Below, piece by piece: positions 1-11,449 of a stretch of DNA of 64,000 bases. The DNA lies in assembly GCF_041146795.1 (NCBI RefSeq), contig NC_135174.1, positions 6,573,878 to 6,637,877 on the forward strand, read 5' to 3'. Position numbers and translations under genes: made by a program. Source of the DNA: Maylandia zebra. Its lineage: Eukaryota; Chordata; Actinopteri; Cichliformes; Cichlidae. The number at the start of each line of letters is the position of its first letter. Within the stretch, counting starts at the first letter, position 1. The notes beneath the pieces were generated by a model. The model did not search any database and had not been told where the DNA came from. It was given only the letters and a program-made list of their open reading frames with translations.

Positions 1-50
1 CAGCTGTGGAGGACAGTAGCCACAGACCTCAATCAGGGCTTTTATTTTAG

Positions 51-86
<36 letters not shown>
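51..86. repeat. (CA)n microsatellite
   Basis: An uninterrupted run of CA dinucleotides. No flanking gene was recognised. Confidence 0.95.
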
Positions 87-89
<3 letters not shown>

Positions 90-2475
90 GCTGACACAGA
101 AGAAGGAGGGGGAGGGTTGGTTGCAGACTCTGTGTGCGGGAATCTTTGCATTAATTCAATTTTTCCTAAAGCACTTCACTGGGGCAGTAGTTCGTCCTGC
201 TTTCACAAAGATCCCCAGACACTCGTGTTTAATATTGTGTCTTTGCAGGTCTGTGTGTGTTCATATCTCGAAATTCTGTAATTTTGTGCTGGTAACAAGA
301 TCGCCTATGAATTTTTGTACATCAGTCTTTCTGCTTGTTTGGACTGTTGGAACACTTTGCCGGCTTTTATCAAACCTCAGAAAGCAGCGCTAGGATGATC
401 TGGGACATTTCTGATTTGTAGATAAAGGACTGAGGCCTCTTTAAATGCTCCTGGTCTGGCGACAGTTTGACCAGCCTGGATGTTCCTCTGACAAAGACGT
501 CCCCACTTTGCGAAAGCTCTAGAAGCTCCTGGAGTCAAAATGTTGGCCAGTCACAGAATATGCAGTAAAATAAACAAGTACACACATATAAATAATCTAA
601 AGATTTATATTCTCACAAATGTCTAAAGTGTGAATAAAAATATTGCAGTGGTTGAGCCAAAGGGAGAACAAAGCAGACCATCCAACCCAACCCATCAGCT
701 GGCTTTGTTGAGTATGCTGAGAATGATGAGTAAGAGCTTCAAATGTGTGAATCTCTGCTCCATAGAGAGTGATACAGAGTATCAAGTAAACAAGATGCAT
801 ACATTATTAGAACCATGCCACAACCAGCAGCACATCTCCTTCTAATCTTAATGGAAAAGGTGTAACTTCCAACACTTTCAACTTTTTTCCCCCAACAGTT
901 TCTTTATAAGAACTGAAAGAGCTCAGTCACACTGGCCAGGGCAGTTTAGAAACAAAACAAACAAATGGCTCAAAGACCCTAAAATGGATAAACGGATAAA
1001 AGTGGGTCCATTTCTGCAAACAAACCCTTTCACTCACCAGCCCTTTGATTCAGTTCATTGCCTGTTAGCAAACAGACAGAGTATAAGCATACGGTGCAGG
1101 TCTATAAATGATATGTTTCTGCAGAGTATTGAATAAATAGGTGAAATGAGAGCTCAATATTCTTATAATGTTCCAGATGTTCCTAGTTTTCATCTGGGTG
1201 AAAGTGCAAAAGTAGTTCAGTGACTGTGTAGTAAACATTGTGACTTCAGGATTGACAACATCTGCATGTTATTACTCCGTGTCTGTGTGTAAGGTTTCCA
1301 GGATATTAGACGGGGTTTTTAATGAGTTCTTCATGTGTCTCTGAGCTGGAAAAGGCAATCCCACAAACTTGGCAAAAGACTCAGACTTCTGATTTGGGTG
1401 ATATGGATCTTATAGTATGGACATGGAAAAATGCCAAAGTAATGGATCTACAAACTGAACACTAACTCTGCTTACAGTGAGTGCAACAATAGAAGACGTT
1501 TCACCTTATACATAATCTAAAGTGTTTACAATTTTAATATTGACATGTTATAATAATGATACAGGTCAGATATTCAAAAACAAATGTATCATATGTTATT
1601 TTATTTATATTCCTGTGCCTGTGAGAGTTCACTGTGATTATAGTCCAGAGACATGGATGTTAGGGTAACTGGTACCTACAAATTGGCAGATGTAATTGTC
1701 TTTCTAAGTTAACCCTGCGACAGGCTAGAGTCCTGTCCACGCTGTAGCACACCTATCCCAGTGTCAGCTGGGATAGTCTCTTCCCTCCCTCAAGTGAAAG
1801 CTCAGAAACAGCATTTCATCATTATAATTTCATTACTTTTTATTATTTGTTATTACCCAGCCACTCGAGTGCAGTACTGAAAGGCTCCACTGTGGTTGTT
1901 GGCAAACATCGCCCCCTTGTGGAAAAACTGCCAGCTGCGTCTTTCCGGGTGCGTGGTGTTACATAATTTTTGTGCAGCTTGTGTGTCAGTGGAGCCTATA
2001 AATGATCTGAACCTATTTATAAGACCTTTAAAGCACACCAACGTTCCACAGACAAATAAAACACAACAAAAGCACAAAGCCAGTCTTCTTTAGATATTTT
2101 TTTTATGAACATCATTATAACAAATGTTACAGAACAAGTAAAAGAGGTAAAACTCAGTGTTGAAATTCTGCAACAATTCCAACACTGAAAAACAAAAAAA
2201 GGCCGCCAGGTTGATGTTTCGCTTTTAGCAGGGTTGACAGCATCGTCACTGTGCCGGACCTCTGTCATCACACGGCCCTGGACACCGCTGCATCAGAACG
2301 TTCTGATTGGCTGAGATGGCTCAAAGAATGCAACTGAGGCTGTGGTTGAGAGCAGATAAAATTTAAGGCCATGTGCACCAGTTGATGCAAACATTTCTCT
2401 TTTTAAAAACTATTTAGACTCAATCATTTATAAAACACAACAGAAGACAGATGAGCTACACTGTGTTTATCTGAG
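87..2475. other. No recognised gene; SINE-tail scrap near 1698-1780
   Basis: AT-rich sequence with only short, overlapping reading frames. Around 1698-1780 the words 'ccctgcgacaggct' and 'cagctgggata' match the distal part of the tRNA-derived SINE seen more completely at 16430-16692, so this is probably a scrap of that family. Nothing else could be supported. Confidence 0.5.
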
Positions 2476-2670
2476 GAGCTTGAAAGAAAGTGAGTGGACT
2501 TGTTTCCTTGAAGACGTTTCACCTCTCATCCGAGAAGCTTCTTTAGTTCTGAGACCAAATGGTGCAGAGTCCCAGCTATTTAAGCCCTAGTGGGAGTGGG
2601 AGTCACATGAGTGGCAGATCTACAGCCATCCCCTCTGTTCAAAGATCACAGTGGACATACATGGCATCTT

Positions 2671-2862
2671 TCACTCTTTCAAACCATCTGTCCTCTCTGA
2701 ACATTGGCATCTTTGAAAAATTGACCTTTGACCTTTAAATGCAGCTGAGACAGCTGAGTCTTGTACTGTCAAGGTGGCTCTTCTATGTTGTGCCATGCAT
2801 TTATGAAGTGGCTGTTGGGTTTCTCCAATGTAGACGTCTGAGCACTCCTTGCTGCACCGCAC
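2671..2862 (-). pseudogene. GIY-YIG endonuclease fragment
   Basis: A 63-codon frame with the fold's signature start, 'DVYIGETQQPLHKCMAQH', in which the Y-x(1-2)-G pair and a following basic helix are visible. The downstream catalytic Glu region is lost to frameshifts. In Penelope-like elements this domain nicks target DNA during retrotransposition. The fragment cannot be functional alone. Confidence 0.6.
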
Positions 2863-2892
2863 AGCATAGCATACATTACGTTGTTTAGTTCT

Positions 2893-3120
2893 AGCAGCTA
2901 GATAGTGTGCTGGTAAGACTACATTCCTTTGGAGTGGGAATTACAAGTTCGATTTCCGCCCGGTATACAGTAAGGGTCCTGGCTTGACCCCCCCATGCTA
3001 AAAAAACCAAACCCTGGAATGGCACGGCTATGGCTGCAGCTCGGACACAAGCATTACACTATATGTTGTACTGTGTATGTGATAAATCGTGATAAGTCGC
3101 TTTGTCCCTGGGATGTACCA
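2893..3120 (+). mobile_element. tRNA-derived SINE-like segment
   Basis: A box-A-like stretch 'tagtgtgctggtaaga' is followed about 35 bases later by a box-B-like 'aagttcgatttcc', the spacing of an internal RNA polymerase III promoter. The following tail ends in repeated 'gtgataa'-like words near 3080-3095. It is not a tRNA gene because the cloverleaf stems are not preserved. It interrupts the inverted-end element around it. Confidence 0.4.
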
Positions 3121-3522
3121 GATTTTGCCTGAGGTTGTGGCTGGGTCTGAAGTGCACTGGGGTGCCATGAAGAAGCGTTGTAAGGTTTAAATAGCTCGAA
3201 TGAAAGGTGAAACGTCTTCAAGTACAGACGCTTTTCTTTCCAAGCTCCTTAGATGACCATGACCTGGATGACTGAGAACCTACACAGACATGCGTTGTGT
3301 TTAGTCTTATTGTACACAACTAATTTATGAGGTTAACCACCCTACCTCTGAAAATCTTCTCATGTTGACATCTGTAAGGAAGCAGGGGGGAAAGTTGCAC
3401 ATTTTAAAGATGCGTGATGCATTTAATGTGGCATACTTTTGCATTGAAAGATTATTTTTGCAAGTAGTAAGTGGCTGTAATATAACCTCACAGTCCATCT
3501 CACCTTCATTGTTTTGACTCAC

Positions 3523-3611
3523 TTGCTTCCTAATGATGCAGATCTTTGTTATAATGAATACAGCAACTAACAACAGGCCGATCCCACCTCCGATCAAAAC
3601 ATACTTAATAT
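3523..3611 (-). CDS. Putative transmembrane exon of a membrane receptor gene
   Basis: On the minus strand a pyrimidine-rich acceptor (ending 'gttctttcag') opens an 89-base exon that closes at a strong donor 'caa|gtgagt'. It starts in phase 1 and encodes a single hydrophobic helix, 'YVLIGGGIGLLLVAVF' and following residues, then the basic stop-transfer group 'IIRKQ'. This layout is typical of the transmembrane exon of a type I receptor. If the donor is not used, the frame runs on as a cytoplasmic tail to 3325. The stalk exon at 6193-6243 ends in the same phase and could be its 5' neighbour. The family is not identified. It could be a relic, since no extracellular domain exon was found. Confidence 0.4.
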
Positions 3612-3651
3612 CTGAAAGAACAACCAGAGGAAGCCAAGCAGCCATTAACAA

Positions 3652-4450
3652 ACAAGGTAGTGATGAACGATGGAGTAAAGGAATCCCAGTTAGAAAGTTT
3701 AGCTATAATTTAGAGAAGTAAAACCAAAATTCCTCACATGAAGACCGCTAGTACTGCTTTTTACTGATAGTCACTAAATGGCTCTCATTTTATAGACAGC
3801 TCTCATTCAGCTGTCTACAAAATTAGAGCTCAAATTGAAAGCTAATGCTGAATTACTCTGAACGGGGAATGATTCCTTTGAACTGTGCTTGGAAATAAAC
3901 AAACCCACGAGACCTGGGTCACTCCAGAAAGCAGTTACACTCATGACTAAACACCTGCGAAGGAACAAAACACAGTTTGGGGAATGCCAGCTCATGTTTG
4001 CCCCTCCTGATATTCTGAAGAGTGTGTGTGTGTGTGCGCATGTGAAAGAGGAGAAGGAAGAGAGTAGATGTTTGATTTCACAACTTGTTTACTTCTTGTA
4101 GGAGTAAAGATCTGAGGGTCACGCTCCTCCTGCAAATTAAATTGCATCATTGGCGTTTGCAATTTGAATCCTGAACATTTCTAGGAAGCATTCAGGGAAA
4201 TGGGCTACTGCTGGTCAGAGTGAGAAATCCCTCACAGGCAACTTCAACTTTACTGCCAGTTACTGGTACAGATGATCACTGATTCAGAACCAAAATGATG
4301 GGAAGATTCAATTGTTTAACATTTGAAATCTGACAAAGATTCAGGTGAATGTGCATGAGAAGTTCAACATACATCAGTAATAGTTCACAATCAACTATTA
4401 GGGAGCTGCAAGCATTGCAGTTTATTGTTTTTGGGGCTGCATAGTCACAG
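3652..4450. other. No recognised gene
   Basis: Unique-looking sequence with a short (TG)n run near 4021-4036. No long reading frame or known repeat was recognised. Confidence 0.5.
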
Positions 4451-4451
4451 A

Positions 4452-5094
4452 CTAGTCTAAAAAGCGCTAACAATGGGCATGTGAGCATCAAAACTGGACC
4501 ATGGGGCAATGGAAGACTGTGGCCTGGTCTCATGAATCATGTTTTCTTTTACATTATGTGGGTGGCCGGATGCCGGTGCAGATTTGTCTACATTCCCTGC
4601 CTGGGGAACACCTGGCACCGATGTGCACCATGGGAAGATTTGGGCAATGTTCTGCTCGGAAACTTTGGGTCCTGCCATCTGTGTGGATGTTACTTTGGCA
4701 CATAAAACCTACCTAAACATGGTTACAGACCATGTACACATTTTCATGGAAATGGTATTCCCTGTTGGCTGTGGCCTCTTACAGCAGGATAATGCTCCCT
4801 GCCACAAAACAAAAATGGTTCAGGAATGGTTTGAGGTGTTGACTTGGTCTCCCCAGATATCATCTTGAGCTTCTCTGGGTAGACAAAGTCTGATCCATGG
4901 AGGCCCCACATTGCAACTTACAGGACTTGAAGGATCTGTTGCATATTAGTGGAGATACCACGGCACACCTTCTGGGGTCTAGTGGAATCTATGCCTCAAT
5001 GGGTCGGGGCTGTTTTGGCAGAAAAAGGAGGACCAACACAATATTAGGCATCAGTGGTCATAATGTTATGCCTGATTGGTGTATGCACCCATGT
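4452..5094 (+). mobile_element. Tc1-like element family A, copy 1 (3' part, decayed)
   Basis: The plus strand encodes scrambled pieces of a Tc1/mariner transposase catalytic domain across frames, including a 'QQDNAPCHKTKMVQEWF' block with the second catalytic Asp. Later come remnants of the C-terminus around 4897-5040. It ends in an inverted-repeat end containing 'cataatgttatgcctgatt' at about 5060-5094. Related copies lie on the minus strand at 30040-30910 and 59705-60480. The 5' half and several codon phases are lost, so it is inactive. Confidence 0.7.
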
Positions 5095-5099
5095 AATAT

Positions 5100-6190
5100 A
5101 TGAACTAGAGTAATCAAACAAAACTTTCAGAACTTCGAAAGTTTATGTAAGTGCAGCCAGAGAAGAAGTTCAGTTTCTCTCCAGTTAATATTGCATCAGA
5201 CTAGAATGCACATCAATGTTTCCATCTTAAATATCAGCTTCAGATGACATATCACTGCGACTGATGCAAAGAGATAAATACTGAAGATTGATCTTAGGCA
5301 GATGAGTCTGATTACACACTTGATGAACAGACATAAGTATCATGTCATCACATCCTGCTCATGCTCACAACAGCAACGATGACAGAAGAATCAGCAAAAA
5401 CACACATTTAGGCTCAATGAAAGCAGCAGAGCATATAACCTGGTCTCCATAACGAGCTGATCTAAACCCATATGGGATAGGTTGGGTTGGGGTAGACCAG
5501 AGTTTAAGAGTGAAGAAAGTGTCCTTCAATTGACATTTGGGAAAGCATTTTAGGTGAAATCCATGTGAATTCTCTTGCGAGAGAATACTGTATTCACACC
5601 GGCAGTAAAAAATAAGAAATGGACTAAAAGTCAAGAAGGGGCTTTGTGAAACATCCTTTCGTGTCAATCAAAGATGAGCTGGCCTCAGTTGTGTTTTTTC
5701 TTTTTGTTTTGCTTCACCGCTGCAAAGCAGCAGTGAAGCATCAGTAAGCTTCAGTGCTCTCCATGCTCTGTAACTTTGTCACTTGCGTGAATTGAGCTGA
5801 ATTAGGAGTGCATGAAAATATCAAACGGTGGATGCTGGAATCTTTTTTTGTTTGCACTCTTGTGTTTGCTATATACGGCTATTTTATGATTGAGATATTT
5901 AAAAAAAATTTTTTTTTTCCTGCAATCCCCAAATAGTAGAAATAAAGAAAAGCCACAAAGTGCAGATGTGTCCAGATATTTGACTGGTACTGTAAAATCA
6001 AAACAATCTGAATGGGTAGACTGGGTAAATAATTACTGGACAGACTGACTCTTAAATGATTGACTGTGAAATATAAAAAGAATGACACATAATTTAACAT
6101 CAGTCAGAGAAATCTGCAGGCATTTTGCTGTCTTTAACTTGAGCTTCAACTATAATCCACCTTAAAATTGTTATGTTGTTATTGTTACCC
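5100..6190. other. No recognised gene
   Basis: Intergenic or intronic sequence. A 100-codon cysteine-bearing frame lies on the minus strand at 5365-5667, but no domain or splice structure supports it. Confidence 0.4.
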
Positions 6191-6192
6191 AC

Positions 6193-6243
6193 CTAATGTT
6201 TCTGAATCTGCGCCGTCTCCTCTCACACTTGTCAGCAAAAACT
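6193..6243 (-). CDS. Putative 17-residue stalk exon, phase 1-1
   Basis: The minus-strand acceptor 'gtttttcag' and a donor reading 'ttag|gtgggt' bound a 51-base open segment that is symmetrical in phase (1-1). It encodes a short polar stretch ending 'GDGADSETL'. Joined to the transmembrane exon at 3523-3611 the frame stays open and gives a juxtamembrane stalk. The exon is too short to prove by itself. The evidence is splice signals and phase agreement only. Confidence 0.28.
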
Positions 6244-6805
6244 CTGAAAAACATTTTTTTCCAGTGAGATTATTTTCAGGTCACAAAAACAGGCCGCTCA
6301 AGACAAACAGGAAGGCAGTAACGCCACAGTGAGGTCGCTTCTATCAGATAAGGCGTCTCAACGTTGTGTGCAGTTTACAAAACAAGCAATTGCACAACAT
6401 TCATAAATGATGAGGTGTGTTCATGTAAATGCAGTGCTTTAAAAATAATGCTGGAGAATAGTAAATGCATTGAAGGCCAGTCTAGAACTTTGACTTGGGT
6501 TTTAACCGTTGAAGATACGAGCTATTGTCTAGCAAGCCTGCAGTGGTTAGAGAGGTTAACCTGACTCCTTCCCTCCTGCTTCAGATAACATAAGCTGAGT
6601 GTTATATAACAGATGTACTTTTAACAGAAATGCAGTCATTGATACTAATGTGAGGTATTGTTTACGTATATTTACTGTGGAGGGAGTAGTAACCATTATC
6701 TAGATTTAATTGGGAAAAGGTTGTTTCTGTGTCACATTGACATACAGTAGACTATGTCAGCAACACGTTGCTGCACTGTGTTGAGGAGAGAGCTATTAAC
6801 TAATC

Positions 6806-6936
<131 letters not shown>

Positions 6937-8266
6937 CACCTTTGTTACTGCTCCCATTCCCCATGGGATGGACGTAGAGACCTAAAATTCATTCCAGATA
7001 CACAATATAACCATCCCTCCCAAACAGTGGTCACAAATCAGTCCAAATGTGTGGTAGTGGGCACATCTGCTATATTGAGATAATCCATCCCACCTCACAG
7101 GTGTGCCACATCAGGATGCTGATCTGACATCATGAGTAGTGCACAGGTGTACCTCAGACTGCCCACAACAAAAGGCCACCCTGGAATGTGCAGTTTTGTC
7201 TCACAGCAAAATGCCACAGATGCCACAAGCAATGAGGGAGCGTGCAATTGGCATGCTGACAGCAGGAATGTCAACCAGATCTGTCGCCCGTGCATTGAAT
7301 GTTCATTTCTCAACCATAAGCCGTCTCCACAGGCGTTTCAGAGAATATGGCAGCACATCCAACCGGCCTCACAACCGCAGACCTCGTGTAACCACACCAG
7401 CCCAGGACCTCCACATCCAGCAGGTTCACCTCCAAGATCGTCTGAGACCAGCCACCCAGACAGCTGCTGGAACAATTGGTTTGCACAACCAAACAATTTC
7501 TGCACAAACTGTCAGAAACCGTCTCAGGGACGCTCAACTGCATGCCCGTCGTCCTCATCGGGGTCTTGACCTGACTCCAGCTCGTCGCCGTAACAGACTT
7601 GTGTGGGCAAATGCTCACATTCGATGGCGTCTGGCACGTTGGAGAGGTGTGCGCTTCACGGATGAATCATGGTTCACATTGTTCAGGGCAGATGGCAGCT
7701 GAGAATGTCCCAGTTCTTGCATGGCCAGCATACTCACCGGACATGTCACCCATTGAGCATGTTCGGGATGTGCTTGACCGGCGTATACGACAGCGTGTAC
7801 CAGTTCCCACGAATATCCAACAACCTCGCACAGCCATTGAAGTGGAGTGGACCAACATTCCACAGGCCACAATTGACAATCTGATAGACTCCATGCGACG
7901 ATGTGTTGCACTGCATGAGGCAAATGGTGGTCACACCAGATACTGACCGGTTCTGGGTCCCCCAGACCCCCAATAGCGCAAAAAACTGCACATTCCAGGG
8001 TGGCCTTTTGTTGTGGGCAGTCTGAGGTACACCTGTGCACTACTCATGATGTCAGATCAGCATCCTGATGTGGCACACCTGTGAGGTGGGATGGATTATC
8101 TCAATATAGCAGATGTGCCCACTACCACACATTTGGACTGATTTGTGACCACTGTTTGGGAGGGATGGTTATATTGTGTATCTGGAATGAATTTTAGGTC
8201 TCTACGTCCATCCCATGGGGAATGGGAGCAGTAACAAAGGTGTTGCATTTATATTTTTGTTGAGTG
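6937..8266 (+). mobile_element. Tc1-like element family B, copy 1 (long terminal inverted repeats)
   Basis: The inverted repeats run from 6937-7197 on the left to about 7979-8266 on the right. They enclose a broken transposase at 7211-7946. The right end finishes 'tttttgttgagtg'. Compared with copy 2, the left end has lost about 24 terminal bases to the adjoining CA repeat. Copy 2 (42756-44108) is in the opposite orientation and differs at only a handful of positions. Both copies share the same internal deletion. Confidence 0.9.
7211..7946 (+). pseudogene. Tc1-like transposase, internally deleted
   Basis: The likely start is the ATG at 7211 ('MPQMPQAMRER'). The N-terminal part has the paired-type helix-turn-helix DNA-binding region (about residues 1-110) and the first catalytic block, 'FTDESWFTLFRADG'. 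A stop then follows at about 7702. The second frame, up to 7946, resumes at 'NVPVLAWPAYSPDMSPIEH', which is the third catalytic region, and runs to the normal C-terminus. Roughly 80-90 residues that hold the second catalytic Asp are missing, so the protein cannot catalyse transposition. The same lesion occurs in copy 2, so the deletion predates their spread. Confidence 0.9.
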
Positions 8267-8283
8267 TGTGTATATATATATAT

Positions 8284-8284
8284 A

Positions 8285-8332
<48 letters not shown>
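8284..8332. repeat. (CA)n microsatellite
   Basis: About 24 CA units following a short TA run, just outside the right end of Tc1-like family B copy 1. Confidence 0.95.
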
Positions 8333-8465
8333 ATCTCATCCAGCACTGATATTTCACAATAAACTATTGTGAAGTAATGGGCCAATTTGAACTAAAGTTT
8401 GTGCGACCATGTATACATAAAACAAAATACCCCACTCAGTCTTGTTATCCTTTAAGTTTCTCCAA

Positions 8466-8935
8466 GAACTCTGGGGGCTTGATGGTCCTGCGCAGTATCT
8501 TTGCTGTTCCTAGGACTGCGCTCTTCTGGACAGAGATCTCGGATGATCCACTCCCCCAGTTTGGGGCTCACTGCCCTGAGTGCTTTGACTACAACAAGAA
8601 CCACTGCTGCCTTCCCCCATCACATCTTCTCAAGCTCCTCTCTCAGCCCTTAGTATTTCTCAAGCTTTCTTCTTCTTGATGTTTTGCCATCACTTGGTAC
8701 AACTACGACCGTCTTGCCCTGCTTGTCCGTCACTTCTGTCTGGTTGGTTTGCAATCACCAGTTTGTCTGTATCTGAAAGTCCCACAGGATCTTAGATTGG
8801 ACATTCTCAACCATCATATCCCGTTATGACCTCGGGACTTCCAGGCCATACTTGGCATAGATGTTCCTGTATACTCTGCCAAACACTTAGGTGTGGCTGT
8901 GCAAAGATGTCCCTGACACAACCCAGCACATAACA
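8466..8935 (-). mobile_element. LINE fragment encoding a restriction-like endonuclease region
   Basis: The minus strand encodes a broken stretch of the C-terminal region of a fish non-LTR retrotransposon whose plus-strand DNA ('cttgatggtcctgcgcag', 'ggtatttctcaagctt'-like words) is a familiar dispersed repeat. The translation resembles the PD-(D/E)xK nuclease domain that follows the reverse transcriptase in R4/Dong/Rex6-type elements. Several deletions and frameshifts are visible. Assignment to that clade is from memory of the family. Confidence 0.5.
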
Positions 8936-8939
8936 GGAT

Positions 8940-11066
8940 GAAAGATGCGGGGAATGTAGCGCGCGCAGTAGTCAACATGTGAATGTCGTGGTAGTACTTC
9001 GCGTGATTTTTTTTTTTAACATTTTAATCCATACTAACTATGTCGGGCAAAAAAAGAAAGTGGTTGGACGAATATGTACAGTATGGATTTACATGTATCA
9101 CGGAACGTGATGGGAGTGAGCGTCCTATCTGCATGATTTGCAACGCCAAGTTGAGCAACTCTAGTCTCGCACCGGCAAAACTAAAGGAACACTTCTTGAA
9201 GCTGCATGGAGACGGGGAATACAAGAACACAACACTTGCTGAATTCAAGGTGAAGAGAGCCAGATTCGATGAAAGGCCCACTCTGCCTGCTCTTGGATTT
9301 GTACCCGTTAACAAACCGATCCTCACAGCATCGTACGAAGTTGCTTACCTGATCGCAAAGCAGGGCAAGCCACACACCATTGGTGAAACACTCGTGAAAC
9401 CAGCCGCGTTAAAGATGGCAAATCTGATACTTGGAACAGCGGCCGAAGGTAAATTATCACAAATTCCTCTTTCAAATGACACCGTCAGCGACAGAATAGA
9501 AGACATGAGTAAAGACATCTTGGCTCAAGTAGTCGCCGATCTGATTTCAAGCCCGGCAAAATTCAGCCTTCAGCTCGATGAGAGCACAGACGTTGCTAAT
9601 CTAAGCCAGTTTACTGTTTTTGTGCGCTATGTGAAAGATGACATGATAAAAGAAGATTTCTTATTTTGTAAGCCTCTTACAACAACAACTAAGGCAGCCG
9701 ATGTGAAGAAGCTTGTGGATGACTTCTTCGGAGACAACAATCTTTCATGGGACATGGTTTCTGCAGTTTGTACAGACGGAGCTCCCGTCATGCTGGGAAG
9801 AAACTCTGGTTTTGGTGCGCTAGTAAAAGCCGATGCACCACACATCATTGTGACTCATTGTATTTTGCACAGGCATGCATTGGCAACAAAAACCTTGCCT
9901 CCAAAAATGGCAGAAGTATTAAAAACCGTGGTGGAATGTGTGAACTATGTGCGAAATAGTGCTCTGAGGCACCGCATCTTCAGTGAGCTGTGTAAAGAAA
10001 TGGGCTCTGAATTCGAGGTACTTCTGTACCATTCTAATGTTCGGTGGTTATCCCGGGGACAGGTGCTGAATCGTGTTTTTGCCATGCGTGTGGAATTAGC
10101 CCTGTTTTTGCAAGAGCACCAACACTGTCATGCAGATTGCTTCAAAAATCCTGAGTTCATTCTCATTTTAGCGTACATGGCTGATATATTCGCAGCTCTC
10201 AATCATCTCAATCAGCAGATGCAGGGTGGTGGAGTCAATATCATAGAAGCGGAAGAACACCTGAAGGCTTTTCAAAAAAAGCTAACGTTATGGAAACGAC
10301 GAACAGAGAACAACAACTTTGCAAACTTCCCCCTTCTGGACAACTGTGTAAGTAAGGTCGAAGATGTGTCTGGAATCGGAGATGTTTCTGTATCCACGGA
10401 ACTGAAGCAAACAATTGCAACGCACTTAGATGAGCTTGCAAAGTCTCTCGACAGATATTTCCCTACAAGAGAGTCATATCCAGCATGGGTGAGACAGCCG
10501 TTCACGTTTGCTGTTGAGACAGCAGATGTCAATGATGAATACCTTGACGAAATCATTGAAATTCAGCAGAGCCAGGTTCAACAGCAACTCTTCAGAACAA
10601 CAACACTCTCAACGTTTTGGTGTCGACAAATGGACAAGTATCCAATTATTGCTAAGAAAGCCCTGGATTTTTTTTTATACCATTTGTTACAACATATCTT
10701 TGCGAGCAATCCTTTTCGACGATGCTGGACATAAAAACGAAGAAAAGGAACAGACTTTTCTGTGAAAATGACATAAGACTGGCACTTGCCAAGGTGAAGC
10801 CACGCATATCTGAACTGGTCTCTCAAAGGCAACAGCAGAAGTCACACTGATTTGCAGGTATGTAATTTGTTGTAAGTTCATGCATTGTGTTGGTTTTGTT
10901 CTTTGAACAAGGTGATGTTCATGTACGGCTCATTTTGTGCACCAGTAAAAAAACATATCTATGTCTTGAATTTGAAAAAAAAAAAAAATTCACTAAAGAG
11001 GGGTTTGGTGAATGCGCATATGAAACTGGTGGGGTTCGGTACCTCCAACAAGGTTAAGAACCACTG
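8940..11066 (+). mobile_element. hAT DNA transposon, nearly complete, left end missing
   Basis: A transposase gene (9040-10850) is followed by a 3' flank that finishes 'aaggttaagaaccactg' at 11066, the reverse complement of a typical hAT/Charlie-group end 'CAGTGGTTCTTAACC'. No matching left end was found between the LINE fragment and the gene, so the left terminus was probably deleted. Without it the 8-base target duplication cannot be confirmed. Confidence 0.75.
9040..10850 (+). pseudogene. hAT transposase with BED zinc finger, one late frameshift
   Basis: The ATG at 9040 opens a 564-codon frame. Residues about 8-57 form a BED-type zinc finger (CMIC, then a His pair in 'HFLKLH'). The RNase-H-like core shows 'LQLDESTD' and 'VCTDGAPVM', which carry the two acidic catalytic positions, and 'NVRWLSRG'. 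The frame ends early at 10734. The expected hAT C-terminal dimerisation block, including the acidic residue of the 'YLCE'-type motif, is present in another frame and runs to a stop at 10850. The shift lies in a nine-T run at about 10667-10675. One indel there is the only defect I can see, so this copy is young. It resembles the SCAND3/ZBED group of hAT-derived proteins but shows no sign of domestication. Confidence 0.85.
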
Positions 11067-11104
11067 TTCTAATCTGATCCAATTCATATTACTCAAATTG
11101 ATAG

Positions 11105-11445
11105 TGGCAGGGATAACTCAGTAGGTAGAGTGGTGGCCCCATACACTACTCACCAGGTGCCCAATAGCTGCCCACTGCTTCACTGAGTGGAAGTTCCTTA
11201 AATGTCTGGCAAAAATTAACCTTAGGCCAGCTCTTGCCAAAAGTATTTATAAAAGTTAATAAGCAAAAAATACAGAGAGTTTATACCATTTATGTTTACT
11301 TCCTCTGTCTCAGGGCAGCTGGGGCTACAATGTAGCTTGCCATCACCAGTGTGTGAATGGGTGAATGACTGAATGTAGTGTGAAGCACTTTGGGGTCCTT
11401 AGGGACTAAGTAAAGCACTATACAAATGCAGGCCATTTAGCATTT
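11105..11445 (+). mobile_element. tRNA-derived SINE-like element
   Basis: It begins with a box-A-like 'ataactcagtaggtagag', continues through a body with 'tgtgtgaatgggtgaatgac', and ends in the fish repeat tail 'agcactatacaaatgcagg' and 'ccatttagcattt'. The box B region is degraded. Confidence 0.55.
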
Positions 11446-11449
11446 TACT

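Larger units (their letters stand above)
2476..3250 (-). mobile_element. Penelope-like (GIY-YIG) retroelement fragment with inverted ends
   Basis: The left end (about 2476-2545, containing 'gaagacgtttcacct') and the right end (about 3200-3250, containing 'aggtgaaacgtcttc') are inverted copies. Outside them lie 'gagcttgaaagaaa' and 'tttctttccaagctc', also inverted. Between them the minus strand encodes a GIY-YIG-type piece at 2671-2862. A GIY-YIG nuclease is characteristic of Penelope-like elements, and this end sequence is common in fish genomes. The reverse transcriptase is absent, so only a decayed remnant is left. An unrelated SINE-like segment sits near its right end. Confidence 0.6.

Noticed and set aside
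2893..2960. Possible tRNA gene from box A and box B
   Set aside because: The stems of the cloverleaf do not pair. It is a SINE head.
5365..5667. Cysteine-containing minus-strand frame that might be an immunoglobulin-type exon
   Set aside because: The cysteine spacing and the WxC core do not fit, and the acceptor leads into a different frame. I considered it as the missing ectodomain of the putative receptor but could not support it.
8377..8679. 100-codon plus-strand frame
   Set aside because: Mostly antisense of the LINE nuclease fragment.
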